Source of the DNA: Microcaldota archaeon
Lineage (GTDB): Archaea > Micrarchaeota > Micrarchaeia > Micrarchaeales > Micrarchaeaceae
Length of the DNA stretch: 35,725 bases
Reading direction: 5' to 3'
NCBI GenBank assembly: GCA_021790455.1
Contig: JAJYDY010000006.1
Location: 1-35,725 of the forward strand
The notes under the pieces are model-generated. The model was not told the DNA's origin and made no database searches. It saw only the letters and a list, made by a program, of their open reading frames with translations. This document shows, one piece after another, positions 29,401 through 35,725 of this stretch; the stretch's first letter is position 1, and every line of letters starts with the position of its first letter. A program made the position numbers and the translations under genes.

Positions 29401-30075
29401 TCATATAACGCCCGTCCCGCCACCGAGAATAAGCGGCAGTATCCCACTGGCTATGTTGAACACAGAGGCGAAGAAGACTATCAGGGCGATGAACACTATC
29501 ACCGCTATTATGAAAGGCACGAGCCAAGTGAGGAACGCCTTTCCCTTAGTCGTCTTGTGCACAGCTGCAAACGAGAAGACGAACACTATGATCTCCCATA
29601 CAAACAATATCAGGAGTATTGCCAGGATGATGTAAGGCGCGCTTATGAGCGTACCAGTTACAAGGCTGAAAAGGATCTGCCATACGAAGAACAGCGATAC
29701 ATAAGGCATGAACGAATGCATCGTTGCGCTGACCGTATCTCCGAAATCACCCTTCGCTATAGCGCCTACCATCTCCCCAAATATATTATACACGATTGCA
29801 ATGACCAATATGCTTATCGGTATCGTTACCAGGAAGGAGAGCAGCAGGCTGGCGAGCGAGGCACCGAGAATTGACCCCATGAATGTTGGCAGAAGCGCTG
29901 CTGCCGGGCCCGACTCGACGAGCCAGATTTGGATAATAAGCGCAAGTATGAGGGGGATTATCATCCTCTTGTAATACTTGCCGAGGGCACCGCCGATGCT
30001 CCAGCTGCCTGTCGCAGTCTTCGGCATGAAGGTTTCCCTAAGTGCCTCGAACCAATCTCCAACTACGGGTATCAT
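29401..30075 (-). CDS. Polytopic membrane protein (Yip1-like topology)
   Basis: This 224-residue protein begins with a soluble amphipathic part (GDWFEALRETFMPKTA), followed by five or six membrane helices. The order is a short cytosolic N-terminal segment, helix, Gly/Ala-rich helix pair, then FMPYVSLFFVWQILFSLVTG and two long Ile/Val/Phe-rich helices. This matches the Yip1/YIPF-type plan, and no catalytic motif is visible. I infer only an integral membrane role. The stop is followed by a T-rich stretch on the minus strand (29340-29390) that could terminate transcription. Confidence 0.68.
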   Translation of the reverse strand: MIPVVGDWFEALRETFMPKTATGSWSIGGALGKYYKRMIIPLILALIIQIWLVESGPAAALLPTFMGSILGASLASLLLSFLVTIPISILVIAIVYNIFGEMVGAIAKGDFGDTVSATMHSFMPYVSLFFVWQILFSLVTGTLISAPYIILAILLILFVWEIIVFVFSFAAVHKTTKGKAFLTWLVPFIIAVIVFIALIVFFASVFNIASGILPLILGGGTGVI

Positions 30076-30133
30076 AAAATCACGTTCTTAATTGGCAGGA
30101 AAGGAATAAAAGAGCGCGTTTTAGGACTTTCCT

Positions 30134-30673
30134 TTATTTGCTCGGGGAAACCCACGCTTTGTATGGGTCGAAGCTGCCAGAACCGCGCAGCCTTGCGTGC
30201 TGCGGTGCACTTGGCACGAAGAACGTTGCTCCTGTCGATGCGCCGTGCGTCTCTTTCTGCGTCTGCCTCAGGTACTGCACTGGCGTCGGGTATTCCGATG
30301 CTGGGATCTCAAAAGAATATCTTACCTTCAGCGCTGCTAACAGCTTCCTATACGGCTCTGAAAGCAGATTTGTGAAGCTGTCCCTGTACATCTCATGCCA
30401 GGAAGCTACCTCCTGTGGCAGCCTCTCAATATCATCAGCATACCAGAAGAATGACTCTACGTTGTTTGAAAGGAAGCAGTTGAACCTGCCTGCCTGGATC
30501 CTTTCTCCTATTGCGATTATATTGCTTATCGTGCCGTGCTTGTTGTTCCTTGCAAGGAACGAGGCCACTTTCTCGAGCTTACCGAACGCCGACCTCTCTT
30601 CGCTGTCGGTCAGCTTCCCTATGTTCATTGCCCTTACTGTCTGGTAGTCAGACTCTTTCTGTGCCATTGCCAT
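30134..30673 (-). CDS. Uncharacterised soluble protein
   Basis: This 179-residue protein is mainly helical: RSAFGKLEKVASFLARNN, then NIIAIGERIQAGRFNCFLSN, then FWYADDIERLPQEVASWHEM. The Pro/Gly-rich tail (GATFFVPSAPQHARLRG) is probably flexible. No known motif is present. GTGAT precedes the ATG at 30673; a second ATG two codons later is possible. It is 58 bases upstream of the Yip1-like gene on the same strand, so the two may be co-transcribed. Confidence 0.6.
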   Translation of the reverse strand: MAMAQKESDYQTVRAMNIGKLTDSEERSAFGKLEKVASFLARNNKHGTISNIIAIGERIQAGRFNCFLSNNVESFFWYADDIERLPQEVASWHEMYRDSFTNLLSEPYRKLLAALKVRYSFEIPASEYPTPVQYLRQTQKETHGASTGATFFVPSAPQHARLRGSGSFDPYKAWVSPSK

Positions 30674-30810
30674 TTTATCACTTCTAGAATTTTTTATCGA
30701 AAATAGATGAGGCAGGCTACAGTATCGGGTTAGCCTGTGGAATCATCAGCTCTTGGCGCGAATCCGGGTCGTGGGCCGGAATGCGACGGAAATGATTTAC
30801 AATAGCTGCT

Positions 30811-30819
30811 TATTTAAAC
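30811..30819 (+). promoter_or_regulatory. TATA box of the MFS transporter gene
   Basis: TATTTAAAC is centred about 54 bases before the ATG at 30869, predicting a leader of about 28 bases that includes GAGG. Confidence 0.45.
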
Positions 30820-30868
30820 CTTCCTGCCTTCTCTTATTATCATCGGTGTTTTTCTGTCTCGAGGATGG

Positions 30869-32032
30869 ATGAACAGGGACGTGCTGCTGATTTCCTTCTC
30901 TGCGTTCTTCGCAGACTTTGGCTACCAGGCTATCCATGCCATTTTCCCGATATTCCTCGTTATAACTCTCTCTGCGCCTGCGTCCGCATTCGGGCTTGCG
31001 AATGCCATCGCTTACGGCATAGGTTCATTCTTCGGATATCTCGGCGGCATCGTCAGCGACAAGTACAGCGACAAGAAGGTCGCGATACTCGGGAACCTCT
31101 TCATACCCCTAATGTCACTTGTCGGGCTGACTGTAAGTCCAGCCGTCGCGATAGCGCTTTTCGCAGGTGGCTGGTGGGCTAGGAACTTCAGGACCCCACC
31201 CAGGCGGTCCCTGCTCGTAGGCTCGACCACAGAGCGGAACAGGGGCAGGGTGTTCGGCTTCCTCCACGCGCTGGACATAGGCGGCGGCATGCTCTCAGTT
31301 GCGATACTGCTTATACTAGTCGCTGCCGGGATTGCGTTCAGCTCGATACTTCTGCTCACGATAATACCGCTGGCCATATCAACGCTGCTGCTCCTTCCGA
31401 CGAGAGACATAAGGCGCAACGACAAAAAGTCGAAACCAGTGCAGGCCAGGACCAAGAGGGAGCGAATAAACAGGAGAACCTTCAGGGGGATAGTCCTCTC
31501 TGCAGCGCTCTTCGGCTTCAGTTATTACAGTCTCGGCTTTCCGATACTCACAATAGCGCAGAAATCGACCGACATCCTAGGCATAGCGTCTTATGGCGTG
31601 TACCTGGGGGTGTCTGCAATAACCGGCTACTGGATAGGCTCGAAGAAGCTCAACTACGTTAAGGGGCTTTCGATACTCGGATATACTCTCTCAGGAATCG
31701 GCACTGCAATTCTCGCGCTCGGCTACCTATATAACTCAAGTGTAGCAATCCTGTATGTAGGAGTTGCAATACTTGGCTTCGCGCTCGGCGTGATAGAGAC
31801 GTTCGAGCCGACTATAATATCGTTCGTGAAGGGGATAAGGAAGCTCGGGAAGGGCATGGGCACGCTCACAGCCTCGAGGAGCGTAGGCATATTCATGGGA
31901 AACCTGATAATGGGCGTGCTCTATGTGCTCAGCCCGCTCTACTCATACTCTTATGCCGCGATCGTGTCGGTCGCTGCCGGAGTGATAATGTACAGGATGG
32001 GGTCCGGCTTCAAGGATGGGGATAAAAGATAA
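30869..32032 (+). CDS. Major facilitator superfamily transporter
   Basis: MFS proteins are single-chain secondary transporters. The 387 residues form 12 membrane helices in two halves. The loop between helices 2 and 3 reads GGIVSDKYSDKKVAILG, the MFS motif A (G-x3-D-x2-[ST]-x-[KR]). FRTPPRRSLLVGSTTERNRGRVFGFLHALD is typical of the drug/metabolite efflux subgroups. A basic central loop (KKSKPVQARTKRERINRRT) separates the halves. Substrate cannot be read from sequence. The gene stands alone with its own promoter and is convergent with the gene at 32054. Confidence 0.88.
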   Translation: MNRDVLLISFSAFFADFGYQAIHAIFPIFLVITLSAPASAFGLANAIAYGIGSFFGYLGGIVSDKYSDKKVAILGNLFIPLMSLVGLTVSPAVAIALFAGGWWARNFRTPPRRSLLVGSTTERNRGRVFGFLHALDIGGGMLSVAILLILVAAGIAFSSILLLTIIPLAISTLLLLPTRDIRRNDKKSKPVQARTKRERINRRTFRGIVLSAALFGFSYYSLGFPILTIAQKSTDILGIASYGVYLGVSAITGYWIGSKKLNYVKGLSILGYTLSGIGTAILALGYLYNSSVAILYVGVAILGFALGVIETFEPTIISFVKGIRKLGKGMGTLTASRSVGIFMGNLIMGVLYVLSPLYSYSYAAIVSVAAGVIMYRMGSGFKDGDKR

Positions 32033-32053
32033 AAGAAAGAGAAAAAAAGAAGT

Positions 32054-32719
32054 TCAGCGCCTTCCGAGCATGCTGAATCTCTCCGCAGGGTTGCTGGAAA
32101 CTTCCCCTTCCTTCTGCGTAAGCTCCTGCCCTTTCCTGATCCTGAGCTTTACCTCGAATGCGCCGCAGTTCAGGCTTCCGACAAAATCGTCCATCGCAGC
32201 AACGAAACCACGCGCTTCCTTGCTATGGTCGAATTTTATCTGTTTGGCTGGCTTTGTCTTCGATAGCGAATCGAGTGACAGTGACAGGACCTTTAGAGGG
32301 TTAACGCTTGGGTTGCACCTCATCGCGCGCTCGAACGCGTCTGTCCAATCCTCTCCATCTATCATGTAATTCTTTCCCGAAATCCTCTTCATAAATGACT
32401 TTGCAGCCTCTGGCGTTGCATGCAACTTAAGCAACAGCTCTGCGCATGCCTTTGCTTTCCCCGAACCGTCTGGAGTCGCAATCGCCATTTCTCTCAGTTT
32501 TAACATTATTGCAGCGGCCTCGTCAATATAGACAGTTCTTGTCATGGGCTTTCCCATGTTCCTGCGGTTGACCTTCGTTTCTAAAATCTTTGTGCTCGGA
32601 GCCCTGAGATAAATGTCCTCGGCGAGCGCCCTGAATGATCTTATACAGTACTTCTGAACCCGAGAAAGATCCTGTTGGCCTGTCTGTGCGGTTCCACATC
32701 CGTGCGTTTCGTTTCCCAT
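32054..32719 (-). CDS. Uncharacterised soluble protein
   Basis: I cannot place this 221-residue, mostly helical protein. It has CIRSFRALAEDIYLRAPS near the start, TVYIDEAAAIMLKLREMA, a helical centre (KACAELLLKLHATPEAAKSF) and a C-terminal beta-like piece (NCGAFEVKLRIRKGQEL). Cys residues are scattered and do not form a zinc pattern. The ATG at 32719 follows GGTGAATC, which overlaps the stop of the small gene upstream, so the two genes are probably translated together. Confidence 0.62.
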   Translation of the reverse strand: MGNETHGCGTAQTGQQDLSRVQKYCIRSFRALAEDIYLRAPSTKILETKVNRRNMGKPMTRTVYIDEAAAIMLKLREMAIATPDGSGKAKACAELLLKLHATPEAAKSFMKRISGKNYMIDGEDWTDAFERAMRCNPSVNPLKVLSLSLDSLSKTKPAKQIKFDHSKEARGFVAAMDDFVGSLNCGAFEVKLRIRKGQELTQKEGEVSSNPAERFSMLGRR

Positions 32720-32724
32720 TAGAT

Positions 32725-32895
32725 TCACCTAAGCTTTATCCCGTTGCCATTGCTTCCGGTACCTCTCGGCTGGACGTCGACAACAACCATGCCCGTGCCG
32801 CCAAGTTCCTTGTTAATGAGCTTCTTTCCAAAATTCCTTACTCCCGTTATGCTGCTATTAGAAAAGTCTGCGTCTATAGGTGTCTGGATTTGCAT
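32725..32895 (-). CDS. 56-residue protein of unknown function
   Basis: A short frame encodes MQIQTPIDADFSNSSITGVR followed by a Gly-rich body with a strand MVVVDVQPRG and the basic end GIKLR. GTGAT lies three to four bases before the ATG at 32895. Its TGA lies inside the GGTGAATC site of the next gene, a coupling seen at several junctions here. A strong TATA box (32936-32947) stands upstream. I recognise no family. Being below typical gene-calling length, it is easily missed. Confidence 0.55.
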   Translation of the reverse strand: MQIQTPIDADFSNSSITGVRNFGKKLINKELGGTGMVVVDVQPRGTGSNGNGIKLR

Positions 32896-32935
32896 CGAAT
32901 CACGTGAAAATACATGGTAAACTGTTTAATTTTCA

Positions 32936-32947
32936 TATTATATAAAT
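32936..32947 (-). promoter_or_regulatory. TATA box of the 32895-32054 operon
   Basis: The minus strand reads ATTTATATAATA, about 47 bases before the ATG at 32895. It predicts a leader of about 20 bases. Confidence 0.55.
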
Positions 32948-32977
32948 GTTACGTCGCCTGCCATATAAGATAAAAAA

Positions 32978-32986
32978 GCTTTTAAA
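32978..32986 (+). promoter_or_regulatory. TATA box of the methyltransferase gene
   Basis: GCTTTTAAA is centred about 35 bases before the ATG at 33017, predicting a leader shorter than ten bases. Confidence 0.45.
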
Positions 32987-33016
32987 CCAAGAAACCACCA
33001 TCGAGAGAGTGCCCAA

Positions 33017-33538
33017 ATGGAAAATCAAAAAGTTTACGAGCCTGCTGAGGATTCGTTCCTTCTTGAAAAGGCAGTAGAGAGGTTCGCATTCGGCAAGGTG
33101 CTCGATATAGGCACTGGATCCGGCATACAGGGGATAGCAGCGGCGAGGAAGGGCTGCGAAGTTACCTTCTCCGATATAAGCGGAGAGGCACTCGAAGCCG
33201 CAAGGAAGAATGCGGAAATGGGCGACATCAAGGGGAGCTTCATCAAAAGCGACCTCTTCAGCAGAATAACAGGGAGGTTTAACACGATAATATTCAACCC
33301 GCCGTATCTCCCGTCTAAAGGAATTGCTGTCAGGCACCTGGACGGAGGCAGGAACGGCAGGGAAGTAATCGACAGGTTCCTCAATGAGTACGAGAACCAC
33401 GTCCTCGAAAGACACACAGTGCTCCTCCTGGAGAGCAGCCTTAACAACTATGAGGATGACGTAAAGCGGCTTAAGGCAGAGGTGGTCGGGAAGGCGCACA
33501 TCTTTTTTGAAGATCTGGTTGTGCTAAAGTTTGAATGA
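33017..33538 (+). CDS. HemK2/Mtq2-type N5-glutamine methyltransferase
   Basis: This class I methyltransferase has 173 residues. The AdoMet motif is VLDIGTGSGIQG at about 28-39, an acidic post-I residue lies in FSDIS, and the catalytic NPPYLP is at 94-99. The start VYEPAEDSFLLEKAV is the hallmark of the Mtq2/HemK2 branch, which in archaea and eukaryotes methylates the Gln of the GGQ motif of release factor aRF1/eRF1 (with Trm112 as partner). Length fits the short archaeal form. The specific substrate is inferred from the family. Confidence 0.88.
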   Translation: MENQKVYEPAEDSFLLEKAVERFAFGKVLDIGTGSGIQGIAAARKGCEVTFSDISGEALEAARKNAEMGDIKGSFIKSDLFSRITGRFNTIIFNPPYLPSKGIAVRHLDGGRNGREVIDRFLNEYENHVLERHTVLLLESSLNNYEDDVKRLKAEVVGKAHIFFEDLVVLKFE

Positions 33539-33655
33539 GCTGATAACAGGTCCAAAAGCGTAAACTTTCCCCCCAAAACCGGAGCTTTCCGGCGAATTTA
33601 AATATTAGGCAAAACAGCATAGCTATTGCACTTAATTGTGCGATGGAGAGATAAA

Positions 33656-35725
33656 ATGGAGGGCAACGACAATAAGCCAAAAGAGATTACATTGCTGCAC
33701 ATAGCCGGCGTGCGATTCGAAGGCATCAAGATACTGCCTACGCTTGAGGAGCTTCCGGTTTACTCTGAGGACATGCTGCCGCCAGGGATAAAGAACAAGG
33801 ACGAGCTTCTCACCGAAGCCGCGCTTGCTATCGCAACTTACACTAAAAACCTTTTTGATTTGATATCAGCAGAGGGGCCGCAGACTCAAGAATCGCTACT
33901 AAAAATCACGCCTGGAAAATTCGATCTTCCCAGTAATGTGAAGGCGCAGATACTCGAGCAATTGGCCGCTGATGGCAAGCTGCTGCTTACCGAGGCAAGG
34001 GAATACTCGTCTCCGAGATCAAACCATAGCTTCTATCCTATAGTGCAGAACGTGAGGGAGAAGCTGGAGAGCGCTCTCCCCTTCGAAGTTGCAAGGACGA
34101 TACGCGGAAAGGTCGGCGTGGCTGGCGGGAGGATAATTAGTGAGGCAGAAGTGCCTGGAGACCCTGATGGTCTTTACAACCTGGTTCCCGCAGGGATGTT
34201 CAGGGATACATTCGGAACCAGCGGAGTTATAGACAAATTCTCTGCTTTGACAACCGCTCTCAGCAAAAGAATTCCGGAAGATGACGTGAACAAGGTCATG
34301 AGACACGTAGCTGAATTTGTGATAGGCGGCGTTGAAGAAGAGATTGTATGCAGGGCGAAGGGTGCATTGAAGTCGAGGGAATCAAACAGGCCGCTAAATG
34401 AGGCGGAGGTATCTTCCTTCTGGACCGGAAAAGTGGATGAGATAATACCCTCTTTGATAACCAACCTCGAATCACGGGAAAGGCTTGAGAAGAGCCTGCA
34501 GACCGCATTCGGAGGAAGGGAGGAGACAGGAGAGCTTCTCTCCGCACTCAATGCTGCTATTGCGGAAAGGCTTGACTTCGTCCCTAAAGGCGGAATCGAG
34601 TCTAGGCCGATAAGCCCAAAAGTGCTCAGGGAGGATTCCATATATATGTCAAAATTGGCAGAGCTAGCCAAGCAGCTCCGCACCACCATCATGCTTGATT
34701 TAGAAGTCTCGCGCACAATTTCACCAGAGCTCGGATCCGCAAGGCTAAGGATTCGCGGAAAGGAGATTGCCAGCATGTTCGGAGACCTGAATGGGTTGGA
34801 CAATGCGATAAAGACTGAGGAGGCTAAGCGCGCGCTTCAGGAAAAAGCTGATGCGAATCTAGCGGGGGCAATCACCGCATATTCAAAGTCGACAATCGCA
34901 ATAGAGAAGGACATCGTGGGGACGAACGGCCAGTCAGAAAAGATAAGGGAGGCGCTCGCTAACCCCCTTTCGAAGAGGCTCAACGAGGTAAAAGACTTTT
35001 TGCTAAGTCCTGAAACTGGTTTGGCTCTTACAATCGACAGCATTGCACAGAGGATGGAATATCTCGAGAAGCTCAACCGCTTCATAGAGAAGGTGTCCGT
35101 TGCAAAGATAGCCATATACCACGCGCTTTCTGAAAAGGAGACCGCCGCTGTCGGAGAATACCTGTTGGCTGACATAGGGAGGAATGTTACAGCGTGCCTT
35201 TCGGAAAGCACTGCAGAGTCCGTCTCGTCAGCAACAGAAAAGATTGTTGAGAACACGGAAGTTTATGGGTCAATTGCAAAGCTATCCCTCTCGATTACTG
35301 CGTCGAAGTCAGCCGTGACTGCGCGGCTCGACGACCTGAAGGAGCTGGAGAGCACTACGCAGATAATAAGGGAGAGGCTTGATGCAGGGGCATCTGGTGC
35401 TCTTGAAATAAAGGCAGGCGCAACGCTCAGGGAGGTAGAGCAGCAGCTTAGCTCCGGAAATGAGGGGATAGATGCGCTGAAGGCCCTGTCGGGCAGCCTT
35501 GCGGCCGCGCGATCCAGGATTGTTTCGCAGTTCAGGAATTACACGCCGCTCGTGGGCTTCGGCTACCATCTGCTGCAGGTGCTGCACAACAAGATAGCTG
35601 TCGATGCGGAAAAGCTCGGAACGATAGAAGGCCTGCAAGTCGAGATAAAATTCATTGATGCTGTATATTCCGAGAATGTGATGCAGAAGATTCAGGATGC
35701 TTTTACGACTCTCGCGGAGAGCGAC
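33656..35725 (+). CDS. Long helical protein of unknown function, 3' end outside the window
   Basis: The frame runs 690 codons to the window edge with no stop. The protein is rich in Ala, Glu, Leu and Ser and appears almost wholly helical, with long charged segments that could form coiled coils (SIAQRMEYLEKLNRFIEKVS and AGATLREVEQQLSSGNEG). The N-terminal 60 residues may be a small alpha/beta domain (ITLLHIAGVRFEGIKILPTL). No signal peptide, membrane helix or nucleotide-binding motif is visible. A TATA box (33596-33605) and a GGAG site seven bases before ATG 33656 support the start. I see no match to SMC, ESCRT or known structural families. Confidence 0.65.
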   Translation, partial: MEGNDNKPKEITLLHIAGVRFEGIKILPTLEELPVYSEDMLPPGIKNKDELLTEAALAIATYTKNLFDLISAEGPQTQESLLKITPGKFDLPSNVKAQILEQLAADGKLLLTEAREYSSPRSNHSFYPIVQNVREKLESALPFEVARTIRGKVGVAGGRIISEAEVPGDPDGLYNLVPAGMFRDTFGTSGVIDKFSALTTALSKRIPEDDVNKVMRHVAEFVIGGVEEEIVCRAKGALKSRESNRPLNEAEVSSFWTGKVDEIIPSLITNLESRERLEKSLQTAFGGREETGELLSALNAAIAERLDFVPKGGIESRPISPKVLREDSIYMSKLAELAKQLRTTIMLDLEVSRTISPELGSARLRIRGKEIASMFGDLNGLDNAIKTEEAKRALQEKADANLAGAITAYSKSTIAIEKDIVGTNGQSEKIREALANPLSKRLNEVKDFLLSPETGLALTIDSIAQRMEYLEKLNRFIEKVSVAKIAIYHALSEKETAAVGEYLLADIGRNVTACLSESTAESVSSATEKIVENTEVYGSIAKLSLSITASKSAVTARLDDLKELESTTQIIRERLDAGASGALEIKAGATLREVEQQLSSGNEGIDALKALSGSLAAARSRIVSQFRNYTPLVGFGYHLLQVLHNKIAVDAEKLGTIEGLQVEIKFIDAVYSENVMQKIQDAFTTLAESD

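Noticed and set aside
32635-32907. Plus-strand frame of 90 codons
   Set aside because: It is antisense to the 221-residue gene and the 56-residue gene, which share a promoter and a coupled ribosome binding site.
1-35725. CRISPR arrays, transposases or integrases
   Set aside because: I found no regularly spaced direct repeats and no recognisable mobile-element protein anywhere in the window.

Overview
The window reads as a chromosomal segment of an archaeon, most likely a small-genome DPANN archaeon of the Micrarchaeota/ARMAN type. The archaeal assignment is firm. It rests on TFE, Rpo3, Rpo10, L18e, L15e, RadA, Dph5, AglB, PCNA, the RNase P protein Rnp4, Pcc1, TATA boxes about 25 bases upstream of starts, and GGUGAU-type ribosome binding sites. 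The Micrarchaeota assignment is an inference. It comes mainly from a single-chain three-unit tRNA splicing endonuclease (11465-12619), the architecture known from ARMAN, and from tRNA genes interrupted at non-canonical places.

Layout. 1-1260: the 5' part of the TFE gene and an unassigned gene, both on the minus strand. 1381-4483: a transcription/translation block, rpo3, tRNA-Leu(GAG), rpl18e, rpl13, rps9, rpo10, an intron-bearing tRNA-Pro(GGG), rps2. 4693-7405 (minus): a UbiA prenyltransferase and a HerA-like ATPase with a PD-(D/E)XK-like tail. The ATPase shares a TATA element with a divergent tRNA-Ser(UGA) that carries two introns. 7687-9439: a gene that appears frameshifted, a small unknown protein and a DUF92 membrane protein. 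9734-12619: radA, dph5, endA. 12644-14745: an HTH protein, a tandem zinc-finger protein and an unknown protein. 14899-15972: rpl15e, a short Brix-like protein, pcc1. 16029-16784: a winged-helix-like protein. 16928-21503: rpl3, rpl4, rpl23, rpl2, rps19, rpl22, rps3 behind a structured leader. 21636-24884: aglB. 25007-25081: tRNA-Ile with anticodon UAU. 25381-26973 (minus): pcn, a DJ-1/PfpI-like protein lacking its cysteine, rnp4. 26974-27496: a 523-base stretch with no gene that looks like a structured RNA locus. 27497-35725: membrane and unknown proteins, tRNA-Pro(CGG), an MFS transporter, an Mtq2/HemK2-type methyltransferase and a long helical protein cut by the window end.

How the parts connect. 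The strongest story is tRNA processing. Two tRNAs carry short introns (15 and 19 bases) at the same T-loop position, 59/60. Each folds into a bulge-helix-bulge whose exon half is the conserved T-loop sequence UUCA. The same window encodes the ARMAN-type splicing endonuclease, a family known for broad substrate range, and an RNase P protein. Several genes have TATA boxes placed for leaderless transcripts. Inside operons the ribosome binding site GUGA(U) repeatedly contains the upstream UGA stop codon. I see no CRISPR array, transposase or integrase.
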